Source: Hyposmocoma kahamanoa (Eukaryota; Arthropoda; Insecta; Lepidoptera; Cosmopterigidae). Taken from it: DNA of 64,000 bases. The stretch lies in assembly GCF_003589595.1 (NCBI RefSeq), contig NW_020653726.1, positions 14,539,119 through 14,603,118 of the forward strand, in the 5' to 3' direction. Under the pieces are notes generated by a model. It was given only the letters and a program-made list of their open reading frames with translations, was not told the DNA's origin and made no database searches. Position 1 is the stretch's first letter. Each line of letters starts with the position of its first letter. Shown here piece by piece: positions 32,421-42,611 of the stretch. Both the position numbers and the translations under genes were made by a program.

Positions 32421-33092
32421 TAGTAGCGGTAGAGCTCCTTGTAAAAGTGTTCGTCCAGGGAAGTACTTCCTTGCCTGTTTCTGCCGCGAAGCAGTAATGT
32501 GATTATTACTGAGTCTGATTTTGAAGGGTAAGAGTGCTGGTGAAATTATATTCAACTTATGTCTCAATTGCGATTTAACACGTTCGGATCGGGAACATGG
32601 CGGTACATCATCATTTCATCAACCAAAAAATGTCTCGGAGCGGGGTGCGCCATCGGTGGACACGGCGAAATTATGCATTATCTATTATATTCTGACTGTT
32701 TTAATACAATTAATCAGAAATAATTTGCTATGTTGATTGTCGTTTTTCTGTTAAGTTCGTTTTTCAAATAAATACTTTTTTAACCTTGATTTATTTTTAC
32801 TTTCTTACACGATATCAAATTGCTGAGTTACAAATTTGACTGTTGCACAGGGCGGGAACGTCCAATTGAGCATTTTCTTTCAAGGTGTTGTGGGTTTCTT
32901 AGTATATGAAAAGTCAAGTGTTGTGTGACCGGTGGTACACTTCGTCTGATGGACCAGCTGTCCGTGCTCCACCGGTGGTACACGCCGCTCTGAACGTGTT
33001 AAATCTCTGAGCAGCACTGCAACTTTTATCGACAGGCGTGCCGATAATTATCAGGCGCACGAGTTTGTTCCGTCACTAGCTATAATAAAAAA
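32421..33092 (-). mobile_element. Family H copy 14, interrupted at TTAA
   Basis: H sequence at 32,421-32,578 (GTAGAGCTCCTTGTAAAAGT to TCTCAATTGCGATTTAA) resumes at 32,999 (TTAAATCTCTGAGCAGCACT) and ends TTCCGTCACTAGCTATAATA then A-run. The break is at the family's conserved GATTTAAAGC word, where the 420-bp TTAA element inserted. Confidence 0.85.
32579..32998. mobile_element. piggyBac-like MITE with TTAA target duplication
   Basis: 420 bp flanked on both sides by TTAA (32,575-32,578 and 32,999-33,002). Terminal inverted repeat: CACGTTCGGATCGGGAACAT at the left and, on the inverse, CACGTTCAGAGCGGCGTGTA at the right. Subterminal words such as CGGTGGACACGG and CCGGTGGTACAC recur in both halves. 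Exact TTAA duplication and a CAC/GTG-type end are hallmarks of the piggyBac superfamily. The 71-codon ORF spanning it has no transposase motif. Confidence 0.88.
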
Positions 33093-33594
33093 AATATTTC
33101 AGACAAAATCCATATTATGTTAATAACAATTAAGTTATGAGCTAGTTTCTAATAAATAGGTACTAATATTATTCTAACCATAGAGGCTTTATTTCTTTAA
33201 ATGAAATAATGAAATATAACAATAATAAATCAAATAAATGAACTTGTTCGTTATTCCTTTTCCACATGTTACTATTTGGTTCGATATATCTTATAAATAA
33301 TGATATAGACCTAGTTACACAAATGTATTGATAAAAGTAGGTAAGTTTCAAGGACCTTTAATGGAAGTTGGCACCCACTTAGATTTCAATTCTTTTATCG
33401 GCGAAACCGACTGACCTAGTTGTTTGTTGTCCTTAACATAGCCTAATTCTGGTGCTATAACTTACACTAATGACATATAAAATAATAAAAATACTGTTAA
33501 TTTTCAATATTAAGTATTTATCTATTAGCAAACATATACAGTATGTATGTGATGCCCTGAAATAGCTGACTGAATACTGATAATTTTGAGTATT
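33093..33594. other. No recognisable feature
   Basis: AT-rich; small ORFs without motifs. Confidence 0.4.
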
Positions 33595-33832
33595 TTTGCC
33601 GCCAAGCAGTAATGTCAGCATTATTGCGTTCCGGTTTTGAAGGGTACGGGAGCTGGTGAAATTGCAGGCACATGGGACTTGTCAACTTATGTCTCAGGGT
33701 GATGGGCGCAATGGGAGTGCCCCTCAGATCTTTGCGATATGAGTGGCAATGCAACTGTTATGGACAGGGGTGTCGCTTTCCACCAGGCGCACGTCTTGTT
33801 CGTCCCATCACTTGGTATCATAAATAAAAACA
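33595..33832 (-). mobile_element. Family H copy 15, hairpin end missing
   Basis: From TTGCCGCCAAGCAGTAATGT through GACTTGTCAACTTATGTCTC to TCGTCCCATCACTTGGTATC then ATAA. Most of the family is present. Confidence 0.8.
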
Positions 33833-34257
33833 AATTAAAAACCATATTACTCATCCATTAGCAAACATGTAAAGTACAGTCGATGCCCAAAGATACCTAA
33901 GGCTCAATTCACACTGGCGCAGAGTCGAAGCGTCGCGTCGCGTCCTCTTTTTCAACTATAACGCTTGGCGACGCGCGTCATCGAGAGACGACACCCGCAT
34001 TAGCGCGCCCGGGTCACAGTGCTGTATTAGTTCAGAGACTTTTGAACATTCACTGCGCGCAAGTAACGAACGGTGACGCACGAAACCGCTTGACTTTGAC
34101 TAAGAGTCGACGCGCAAAGGCGCGTTTAGTTATCATTAAAATTGACCCGTGTAGCTATCACCGCGTTTAAATTACTGTCTGACTTCTTAAATCCATGCGT
34201 GCACGTTCATGTAATATCATTGAAAAAGAAGCACGTTAAGTCGTAACAAAATAAGTG
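33833..34257. other. GC-rich CGCG words, no gene
   Basis: Around 33,905-34,130 the sequence is unusually rich in CGTCGCGTCGCGTC-type words and starts GGCTCAATTCACACTGGCGC, a form often seen at MITE ends. The matching opposite end was not found. Confidence 0.3.
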
Positions 34258-34760
34258 TAGTTTCTCTGTGTCCTGCCATTCGGCAGACTAAGCCAGGTAT
34301 AAAGCCGGGTATACATTAGCGAGCTGTAACTGTAACGTGACAGATACAGTAGCGAGGTTCTAGTATGTACGCTTGAAACAGTTAGTGAAAAAGTGAGCAG
34401 TCTTCAATCAGCCGGCTCACTATGAATCGCACGCATTCCGCTCGCGGCAAGCTCGCGAACGAGGTACACACTATGATTTTTAATTACATAACATGCAACG
34501 GTTACGGCTAAAGCTCGCTAGTGAATACCCGGCTTTCTGTTATCAATAATCACAGTGTGTACGTGGTTCGCGAGCTCGCCGCGAGCGGAACGCGTGCGAT
34601 TCGCAGTGAGCCGACGATAACCAGGTGAGTATCAGGCGAGTGAAGACTGTTACACGCGTACACACTGGAACAGCGTTACTGTATCTGTCACGTTACAGTT
34701 CGCTAATGAATATCCCGCTTTATACCTGGTTTAGTCTGCCGAAATAGCAGGACACAGTGA
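34258..34760. mobile_element. Large imperfect palindrome (foldback locus), about 500 bp
   Basis: The left arm (about 34,258-34,475) and right arm (about 34,545-34,760) are inverse copies along about 215 nt. Matched words include GTGTCCTGC, GGCAGACTAA, CCAGGTATAAAG, GTGACAGATACAGTA and CCGCTCGCGGC. Nested inside, AAGCCGGGTATACATTAGCG (34,301) has its inverse at 34,516-34,535 as well as near 34,705-34,724. The arms therefore combine two tail-to-tail copies of a MITE plus mirrored flanking DNA. Confidence 0.75.
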
Positions 34761-35382
34761 AACTGTACTTATTTTGAACAAACCAGGTTATATACAACCT
34801 GTATTTTTGCAAATAAATTATGAACTAATGTAGGATTTTGTGTACAAAAAATGTGGATCCGACAAATAAGTATAAAGTTACAAATATAATAGATTACCTA
34901 CATTCGAATAACGTACATATTGGCAACGGCTTCGAAGAGTACTTAATTTTACTCAAAGCGATAAAGTTATAAAGTCTAAGGTGTCGTGTATGTGTGAATT
35001 TAACTACTTAAATCGGTTTACTAACTTAGTTCTACCTTTGGCCATGGCAATTTATATGAATCTATTTTAGTTTGGTGATAAAGTTTCTTTATCTAATTTG
35101 TACGCTTTAATTTGAATAGTTTAGAATAATGATAATCAAGAATTGGAATAGGACAAAAGTACGTCAAGTTTGATACTAACATTAAAATTCAACCTATCAA
35201 ACCTATCAAAAGAACGATGCAAATGATAGAGTCAAGCTCGTTCATTGTACCAATTAATGTTTTATACACCTTGTATGTTGTTAAAGCCAGAGTCAACGTC
35301 AAATAATCTTTAATATTGATATTTAATCAACTGCTTACTCGTAACTACTGCTACTGCTTATTCGTAAGGCAGATTCCTACTC
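34761..35382. other. No recognisable feature
   Basis: AT-rich spacer without ORFs of note. Confidence 0.4.
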
Positions 35383-35706
35383 TTTTTTTATTAAAAAAAA
35401 ATAAGTGCTCATTTGACTTCCATCTCACGTGATGAAAAACGGCGATGAAGTCGACGGTGGAGCATGCACACCTAAATAATGCCTATTCACTCTCGCATTG
35501 AAGAGGTCCAAATTATATCGTTCAGGGAACAAGTCTGCAGGCAGGCAGGGAATTCCATTCCACAGCCGCTCGCCATGCAAATGTGGAAGAGACACGCTTC
35601 GTGCGAATTCTTCAGATATCCACAACATAGGGGTGTAGCCTAAGCCTACGCCTGGTGCCCCGATGATGGAAAGGGGAAAAGCGGAATTAATTCTTTGTAA
35701 ATACAC
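35383..35706 (-). pseudogene. LINE 3' end: RT C-terminus plus UTR
   Basis: The minus-strand frame from 35,706 reads PLSIIGAPGVGLGYTPMLWI, HGERLWNGIPCLPADLFPER, YNLDLFNARVNRHYLGVHAP and PSTSS, then a short UTR ending in a T/A-rich run near 35,390. W..LPA..FPE.Y.+..F..+VNR is the classical last block of many moth LINEs. A second copy of the same family is at 61.1-61.4 kb. Confidence 0.8.
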
Positions 35707-35975
35707 ATTTGTACATATCTATCATTTACAATACTTAATTCAAATAACATATGGATTTTTTGTCATCCAAGTACGCAGAAGCTGTATAAATAACCTATAG
35801 TATAAACTTTTTCTATCACTGTAGTTTTAAACATGAATGGCAAATTTTGTATATCAACTGGAATCTTATTATAGAAGCGTATACATTGCCCCATAAAGGA
35901 ATTTGTGACTTCGTGAAGACGACAGTCAAGAACAGCCAGTTTATTTTTATTCCTCGCACTAATGTTATGCCTGTC

Positions 35976-36203
35976 CATTGACTTACAAATAAATGGACGA
36001 CGGGTCTAATACAAAAACCACGAAAAAAATGTCCCAAGTCAACCTATTCGAAATTTAAATTGTAATGTCATCGCAGTATCGCGCTGTCAGTAGAACAAAT
36101 GAAGACTAAAGCGGAGTGTCGCGCTCTGTATACGATTTTAGCGCCTTACAAGTGCGGACACTTTTTAGCGCGGACCCGACGTCCATATAATTGTAAGTCA
36201 ATG
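35976..36203. mobile_element. hAT-like MITE, 228 bp, copy 1, perfect 8-bp duplication
   Basis: Inverted ends of about 30 bp (CATTGACTTACAAATAAATG ... ATTGTAAGTCAATG). TGCCTGTC is repeated exactly on both sides (35,968-35,975 and 36,204-36,211). A second copy in opposite orientation (59,687-59,914) matches at 227 of 228 positions by my comparison. There is no coding potential; ORFs over it recur only because the DNA recurs. An 8-bp duplication fits hAT-type transposition. Confidence 0.9.
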
Positions 36204-36393
36204 TGCCTGTCACTATTTTTCATAAAAAAATACTATTATTCTTCTTAAGTGTAAGAGCGCTCATTTCTATAAACTACTTTCAAAGACAATCTGGAGTCCA
36301 GATTGTAAATTGCCTAACCGCACGTTTCTGCTGGACAAAGATTCTATTTATATCAGTGGCATTATCCCAAAGCAAAATGCCGTATGTCATTGT

Positions 36394-36550
36394 GGGATGG
36401 GATGGGACGAACGAGTCGTGCGCTTTATGGTACGCCTGTCCATAGCAGTTCCAGTGCCACTCAAAGCTTTTAGGGGCATTACCAATGCACCCGTCACCAA
36501 AAAACCAAGTTGATAAGATCCATGTGCTACAGGCACTTCACCAATAAAAG
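36394..36550 (+). mobile_element. Family H copy 16, partial and decayed
   Basis: GGGACGAACGAGTCGTGCGC, CTGTCCATAGCAGTTCCAGT, then a shortened middle and CACTTCACCAATAAAAG. The hairpin end is lost. Confidence 0.7.
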
Positions 36551-37175
36551 TTAGAAATTTGTTTAATATAACCAGCAAAATGTTTAATGATTAAAAAACA
36601 ATTCAAAAAGAACTAAAAATGTTTAATGAACAAAAATTTAAAAAAGAATCTCTAGTAGTTTATCGGGCAGGTTTTATTATGTTTCGCTTTCGCGCCATTT
36701 TCAAGTATTTTGGGGACAGCGGGACATAAGGCTTAAAAGCGGGACTGTCCCGCTCAAAGCGGGATAGATGGTCACGTTACTCATGACCCGCTAGACTCGC
36801 CATATACGTTCGAGTAGTACATGTTCAAATCTAAGTAGCCGAGTATTTAGTTTAGAAATTCTACTTGACTTCTATTTTGCTACTATAGCTCGGTGTTTTT
36901 ACTACTAGTTAACCCTTTTAAACCGTGCTGTACCTTGGGGTTCATTCTCCAATACTGCTTTAATATCCCACTAAACTGTAAACTAAACATGTGTCGTCTA
37001 AGCATAGGATTTTGGATATTCTAACGGGATTGTGTTTCATATAATGAAGTAGTTACGATGAAAATTTTGGTAAAAGGATTAAAGTTTAAAATGTGGTTCA
37101 AATTATGCGATACCTACATTAATTTGTTATATATTGCTTACCACCGGTCGACTGAAGGTTAAGATGTTATAATTG
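36551..37175. other. No gene; repeated GCGGGAC words
   Basis: 36,712-36,770 contains five GCGGGA(C/T) words, including the small palindrome GCGGGACTGTCCCGC. This could be the end of an unrecognised DNA element. Confidence 0.3.
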
Positions 37176-37340
37176 ATGACCTCGGTAGCGATTAACAGTG
37201 TGGATGCTAGATGAGGAGGTCTTGGATTCGATTCCCGGTAAGACTAGTAGTGTAGAACACCCTCTGGCCAGATGAAGTGCCAATCTGTAGGTAATCTGCT
37301 TTTCTCGGCAGACATACGTCAAAAACATATTTCAAAAAGC
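37176..37340 (+). mobile_element. tRNA-derived SINE (unassigned family)
   Basis: ACCTCGGTAGCGATTAACAG is a weak box A. GGATTCGATTCCCGG is a box B with one extra base. The body contains ACACCCTCTGGCCAGATGAA and CTCGGCAGACATACGTC. Not seen elsewhere in the window. Confidence 0.5.
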
Positions 37341-37924
37341 ACACTACTTTGTGTTTATCTAACGAAATAAAGAGTGTTTTAGATAAACATTTTAATGAAA
37401 TCTTTAGGTAGGCTACTGAAAAACGTGAAAAGGCGTAACTTGTTTGTCAATGTGAAATTTATTGTCTAACCTGATTTATAGGCGAGCTATACGGTAAGGA
37501 CAGAAAACATTGGTACAGTTATCGCCCATGATCTGAAATTTGGAATCAAATTAAATAAATAATAAATAAAAAAATTCATGAATTTCATTTTAGTTGATAT
37601 AATTTCTAAAATTTTTACCATTTTATAAAGCTCTAGAGAAATGAAGCCGCCTTTAAATAAACTTTTCCATTAGCGCCGGGCGCCTCTAGCGCTAGTACTG
37701 CAGTGAGCCGAAGAAATGGATTCCGATAGGGCTTCTGACCAGATATCAGAGGGCGAACAGTCGGAAGCTGAGCTGCGGTGCAAAAAGCAATGGCCGAAGC
37801 ATTAAATCTCCATAACATTTTTAAAATGTCCACCGGCAAGAGCTTAGCTCTTAAATAAAAAGAAAAGGAAGAGAATTGAGGACTTAGAATTGGATAGGAG
37901 GATAGGCGCGTTATTTATTTGAAT

Positions 37925-38220
37925 ATCTGAAGTCCGAGATACCAAGTCTATGTCGACAGAATTGAACAAGTTCAAAATAAATTTATTAAATTCTTATGCT
38001 ATAAAATGAATGCTGTAAGGATCAGAATCTATATTCTGAACATTAAAAATGGTAATGTCGACTGTTTTGATTTACTGGGTTATCTTTCGTTTAATGTATC
38101 AACTCGTTCTTTGAGACTCTATTACCCTATTGCAGTTCCCTTTGCGAGGACTAACTGTAGACAAAATAGTTTTCTATGAAGAGCTAACAAGAGCTTGGAT
38201 AGTGTGCTGAGGGCTTAAAA
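37925..38220 (+). pseudogene. LINE-L C-terminal fragment
   Basis: Frame: YQVYVDRIEQVQNKFIKFLC, YKMNAVRIRIYILNIKNGNV, DCFDLLGYLSFNVSTRSLRL and YYPIAVPFARTNCRQNSF, then a stop. DRIE.VQ++F++FL and GNVDC..LL are the standard tail of Jockey/CR1 LINEs. An internal deletion joins YIL to NIKNGN. The last bases (AGCTTGGATAGTGTGCTGAG) match the LINE-L copy at 42.9 kb. Confidence 0.75.
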
Positions 38221-38411
38221 TTGAACTTCGATACACGCTACTTCGACAATGTTACGTTGACATGATTTTACTAAGACACCCGCCCTTTTTTACTTTTTTT
38301 ACAAAACTCCGATGATATTGGCTTGTTTTAGACCCTCGTTACACTTTATATAACTAATAAAAGAATTATTCGATTATATGATTTTGTTTTTTTTTATTAT
38401 ATGGATCGGTA

Positions 38412-39373
38412 GGGTAAAACCGGGATAGATGCTGCAGTGGGATAGGTGCCTCGTTTTCAAAAAACCTAATTTCCCCAAATCGCAACAAAGAATAATTAGT
38501 TTAAATAAGAAGTATAGACACCACTCATCAAAGTTCCTGCAGGGCTTCGTGTGGAATAGACGCGTTTGGCTTCTGCATGCCTTTATCTCCGCGACGAACT
38601 CGATAAACGGATCAAAATTTCAAACGCAAGTATTTACTGTCGCATAACTTTGTAAGTTACAATAAATTCCGTTTTATTTTTATTATAATTATACACTGGT
38701 TCATTAACTGCGCACCTAGGTGTCAATAATCGCTCTTTTGTATATAGCTTGTTTATATAATAAAAGGGCATCTGTCCATATCTGCCCTTAGGAGCAAAGG
38801 ACAAAACAAGGAAATTAGGAAAATAAAATAAAAAATGCATTATTTCAGTGAAAAAGACATGTAAATAATAATAGTTTAAAAGTAAATAAATGTACCAAAA
38901 AGACAAATTATTCACAGTTCAAACAGAGAACATTTTTGTATGGAATGTTTTGATAGCTACAAAAATACGAAATCAAGTAAGTAGTAACTTTAAATACGTA
39001 TGTATTTATTATTAACGGTGTAGTATGTATATATACAATATATTAAAGATTACAAATGAAACATTTTATTATGAATATTACAATTTTATTCTAAAGGGCA
39101 TCTATCCTTCTTAGTATTTTCATTGTGTGGCTTTTATCCATATAGGTAGGCATCTATCCAAAATGGGTTTCTTGCAAATGTTTTTTGCAAATCTCAAAAT
39201 GGGTTTGCAAAAAGTTTCTTCAAAGTCAGTAAATGTTAGATCAATAAAATCAAGTATTCATGTAATGTAAACAATTAAACTAGTGATATCCATAGGAATT
39301 ATTTATTCGTGGTAAACTAATAATTTTTAAATTAAGAGGCCCTTTCAAAAAGTGGGGCATCCCGGTTTTACCC
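38412..39373. mobile_element. TA-flanked inverted-repeat DNA element, 962 bp
   Basis: Ends GGGTAAAACCGGGATAGATG and, on the inverse, GGGTAAAACCGGGATGCCCC, with TA directly outside both. TA duplications are typical of the Tc1/mariner group. Several internal GGGCATCT(G/A)TCC and GGGATAG(G/A)TGCC words echo the ends as subterminal repeats. The ORFs have no transposase motif, so it is non-autonomous. Confidence 0.78.
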
Positions 39374-39449
39374 TATGTAATAAGAAACCATTTCCTAAAT
39401 GGGTTTGTAATGATGATTTTTCTTATCTGGGTACAAAGATTTTTTTTTA

Positions 39450-39630
39450 AACATCTCGTCTGTCTTGTCGAAGTGGCGTAGTGTCTGAGTAGAAATCATG
39501 TCGATGTAACATGTTGTCGGAGTAGCGTATTGTCTGAGTAATGTCGAAGTAATATATTGTCGAAGTAGCGTAATCTCTGAGTAAAATCGTGTCGATGTAA
39601 CATATTGTCGGAGCAGCGTGTGTCAAAGTT
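39450..39630. repeat. Degenerate minisatellite, GTCGAAGTAGCGT-type units
   Basis: Seven or more units of about 20-28 bp built from TGTCGAAGTAGCGTA and TGTCTGAGTA words, for example TGTCGGAGTAGCGTATTGTC. Units have drifted from one another. A higher-order period is hinted at by two near-identical GTGTCGATGTAACAT words about 100 bp apart. Confidence 0.75.
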
Positions 39631-39642
39631 CAATTTTTGAGC

Positions 39643-39899
39643 AATCATGCACCTGAAGGTAAGCTACACGCCTGTCCAAAACAATTGCAGTGCCACTCAG
39701 AGCTTTAAATCACAAAGATATGAGGGGCACTGCTAATGCGCCCGTAACCCTGAGACATAAGTTGACAAGTCCCATGTGCCTGTAATTTCACCCTTCAAAA
39801 CAGGAACACAGTAATGCTGACATTACTGCTTGGCGGCAGAAATAGGTAAGGTAGCAGTACTGCCCTGGACGAACTCTTTCACAAAGAGCGCTACTAAAA
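39643..39899 (+). mobile_element. Family H copy 17, inserted in LINE-L
   Basis: Complete from CACCTGAAGGTAAGCTACAC to CTCTTTCACAAAGAGCGCTA then CTAAAA. LINE-L sequence (GAGCAATCATG) lies just before it and LINE-L (TTATAATGTTGATGCGCTAA) just after, so it landed inside that LINE and about 25 bp of the LINE was lost. Confidence 0.8.
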
Positions 39900-40160
39900 T
39901 TATAATGTTGATGCGCTAAAGCGTAAACTCACGGACATTCTATTTAATTTTATTCAATAATTTGTGACTAGCGCAGGTATTGGGAATATTTATGTAAGGG
40001 CAAGTTGTTAAGAAATAGTGTTTATCGTTCGTTTGTTTAATGCTCGTGTATGATTTGTCTGAAGCTACAGGTGACCAATAATTGTCTAAATGTTTCTTTT
40101 CCTGATTCTATTAAATGTAAGAAGCTGTTGGTTTTCCATGAATAAATAAATAAATTAAAT
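39900..40160 (+). pseudogene. LINE-L 3' end, C-terminal codons and UTR
   Basis: Begins NVDALKRKLTDILFNFIQ then a stop, followed by a UTR (TGATTTGTCTGAAGC; TTTCTTTTCCTGATTCTATT) and an (AATA)n tail near 40,141-40,160. It pairs with the minus-strand copy at 42.6-42.96 kb. Confidence 0.75.
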
Positions 40161-40610
40161 ATTTATGAATTTTATACATGTAGCCTTATAATAATAATGC
40201 ATAGAATGATAGTTTCATATCAAACGGACTGTCACAAGTGAGGCAAAAATCAAATTCATGTAGGCTATTTTTAGTAGTAGGTTAATTTTCGGTTTTAGTG
40301 AATATTTATATAAAAATACAAGTTGAAACGCGTTACTTCCTTGTGGAATGTGATGTTATTATCTATTTTATGTTTGTCTGACGTATAGACACGCTATTTA
40401 AAAAAATATTTATATTTTACACTCATTTCGTCATTTTTAGCTAAAATTCTGAAGCTGTTCGAGGTGTAAGTTGACCTTGAGCACTGAAGGCCCGCCCGCT
40501 CGTGTAGGCCCTTTGGGAGCGCTTCAATTTGCCTCACTTAGCGTGTGCTGGCTAGGTTTCTATGCGTTATTATTCTAAGCATGTAGCAATATACATATAG
40601 TACTATACTT
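40161..40610. other. No recognisable feature
   Basis: AT-rich, with a short GC-richer patch at 40,460-40,560. No gene or repeat assigned. Confidence 0.4.
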
Positions 40611-40856
40611 TAACCTATTTCTGCCGCCAAGCAGTAATGCGAACATTATTGCGTTCCGGTTTTGAAGTATAAGGGTGCTGGTGAAATCACAGAAACATGG
40701 GACTTGTCAACTTTGTCTCAAGGTGCCGGGCGCAATGATAATGCCCTTCAAATTGCGGTTTAAAGCTCTGAGTGGCACTGTAACGTAATGGGCAGGCGTG
40801 TAGCTCAACAGACACTCGACTTGTTCGTCCCGTTACTTATAATAATAATAAAAAAT
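40611..40856 (-). mobile_element. Family H copy 18, hairpin end missing
   Basis: TTTCTGCCGCCAAGCAGTAA through TGGGACTTGTCAACTTTGTC to TTCGTCCCGTTACTTATAAT. Nearly complete apart from the hairpin module. Confidence 0.8.
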
Positions 40857-41285
40857 GGTATCATTTGGGATCTTGTACAGTTAGCGTCAAAACTATCTAT
40901 CCAGGTAACAATACGTACACATTCACAGCAATCAATTTATGTGAGTGCTCATAATATTGGAAATATTTAGTTAGGAAGCAATGAATAGCAAGGTTAACTT
41001 TATCTTCCTCTCTATATCTTCCTCCAATAACACATTTACTAACTTGTACAATATCAATGGTGAATTTATGAAATACGTCGCCGTTATTTGTTTCAATTTA
41101 CGAAAAATGTCTTCATATTTGTTGACAATTTCTATTCTTGGCGCAAAATATTCCGCGATAGCCACTGTCGCGTTTCATTTGCCACCAAGCGCAGCCCAAA
41201 TTATTAAGTAAAAGCAAAACTTAAACATGACTAAGTTTCTATATAATAATCTTGAAAGATCTGATCTCTTTTCGTGACACATAGT
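40857..41285. other. Unassigned ORFs, no gene call
   Basis: A 64-codon minus-strand ORF (40,971-41,165; contains YEDIFRKLKQITATYFINSP) overlaps a plus-strand ORF of 76 codons. The minus frame has a charged, protein-like composition, but I recognise no domain and see no splice context. Confidence 0.3.
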
Positions 41286-41696
41286 GTCGGGACTAGCAAT
41301 TGTCCATAACAGTTGCAGTGCCACTCAGAGTTTTAAATCGCAAAGATTTGAGGGGCAATGCCCTGCCTTCGTCACCCTGTGATATAAGTTGAAAAGTCCC
41401 ATGCGCCTGTAATTTCAACACCCTTAGCGTGCTTACGCACTGCATCCTATTCGTATTTCTTTCGAACCCGGGACTATACAAATCTAGAAAATTCGGAGAT
41501 ACTTCGGATGTCGCTTGTGCACTAAGTCCGATTCGCGTCCAAAAAAATACGAATATCGCTTGTACATATAAAATGATCCCTGTGACATTTTGGACCGTCA
41601 ATAATGCTCACATCACTGTTTGGCGGCGGAAATAGGTAAGGTGACAGTGCTTCCCTGGACCAACTCTTTCACAAGGAGCTCTACTGCTGATAAGTA
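41286..41696 (+). mobile_element. Family H copy 19, interrupted
   Basis: H sequence at 41,286-41,423 (CCATAACAGTTGCAGTGCCA to GTAATTTCAACACCCTTA) resumes at about 41,598 (TCAATAATGCTCACATCACT) and ends CTCTTTCACAAGGAGCTCTA then CTGCTGATAA. A foldback insert of about 174 bp lies between. Confidence 0.8.
41424..41597. mobile_element. Small foldback element inside family H
   Basis: Inner inverted repeats: ATTCGTATTTCTTTCGAACC near the left, and AAAAAAATACGAAT near the right preceded by AGTCCGATTCG, which pairs with GGGACT at the left with gaps. The origin is unknown. The host H sequence allows the boundaries to be set within a few bases. Confidence 0.6.
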
Positions 41697-41833
41697 TAAT
41701 TGAATACGAATTTAAGTAGGTATGTGTATTCGAATAGCACTCTAAATACACAGCATTGTAAAAAATTACATTTTTCGTAATAACAATTGGCTTGTATAGG
41801 ATCAATTACCGTGTACAGACATTTCATTGTAAT

Positions 41834-41997
41834 GCCGCGCAAACCTGTTTTGTGTTGGATACAGGCAACCGGCAACTAGAGGCAAATATTCTATATTCAT
41901 ACAAATTGCGACTATGTCCGGTTGCCGCAACCAATTTCTTATCAACTGTATGAAAATAGAATATATGCTTCTTATTGCATTCTTGTATCCAACACTG
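41834..41997. mobile_element. Inverted-repeat element, GTGTTGGATACA family, short copy
   Basis: Left end GCGCAAACCTGTTTTGTGTTGGATACAGG... (first 20: GCGCAAACCTGTTTTGTGTT) and right end TTGTATCCAACACTGG. A longer relative with cargo is at 53.9-54.5 kb; both share GGATACARGCAACCGGCAA and ATTGCGACTRTGTCCGG. Confidence 0.6.
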
Positions 41998-42099
41998 GTA
42001 CTCAATCTTTGATTCCCACTCTAGTTATAATAAGGTCACATCTGCGAAATCACAATTTTTCAGAAGAAAGGTTAAAATTTTTTATGCTGAGATTATGGA

Positions 42100-42206
42100 G
42101 ATTTATAAAATTTCACATATAAGCAATTTGTTTATTGTAGTTCGTATTATTTTATTACTTTCATGTAATAAAAGCACTTTTGACGTATGATCACATGTGA
42201 TTTTCT
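42100..42206 (+). mobile_element. Small MITE, about 105 bp
   Basis: AAAATTTCACATATAAGCAA at the start and, on the inverse, GAAAATCACATGTGATCATA at the end. The core ACTTTCATGTAATAAAAGCA recurs at 7.6, 44.3 and 47.0 kb. Confidence 0.5.
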
Positions 42207-42611
42207 TATCCTATGAGAACGAATTTTCTTATATTTTTCTAGCCTTTTAGCTGTACGTTGAATCCGACGCTACACTAGAACTCTATTATCCGTAAAAGGG
42301 AGCAAAACTGCTCCAAGCTTGCAGGTAATAGCTATGCCAAAGAGCACCCCTAATATTAAAAGTGGCTGCCATACTTGCATAGTTATAATACTCAAATACA
42401 GACTATGCTGCATTTTAGTAATAAAACTAATACATAGAATACAACGTTTTACTTACTAGTTTTTTAACCCGTTGAAGGACTGCAAGAGCGTTTATCGTGA
42501 AATTAAATATTAGAATATGATAGTACGGGATACCCCGTTTCACTATATGGATCTCAAAAAACCAACTCCGAGCTTTACAGTGCTTTCTGTGCTGTTGCCA
42601 CGTACTGTTTT

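Noticed and set aside
35816..36037. Conserved small protein shared with 59,853-60,041
   Set aside because: The shared peptide lies entirely in the 228-bp MITE and is a by-product of DNA identity; the frames diverge at the element edge.
39450..39630. CRISPR array
   Set aside because: The units are contiguous and degenerate, without constant repeats separated by unique spacers, and the genome is eukaryotic.
40971..41165. 64-codon minus-strand exon
   Set aside because: Composition is protein-like, but there are no flanking splice sites I could support and no family similarity.
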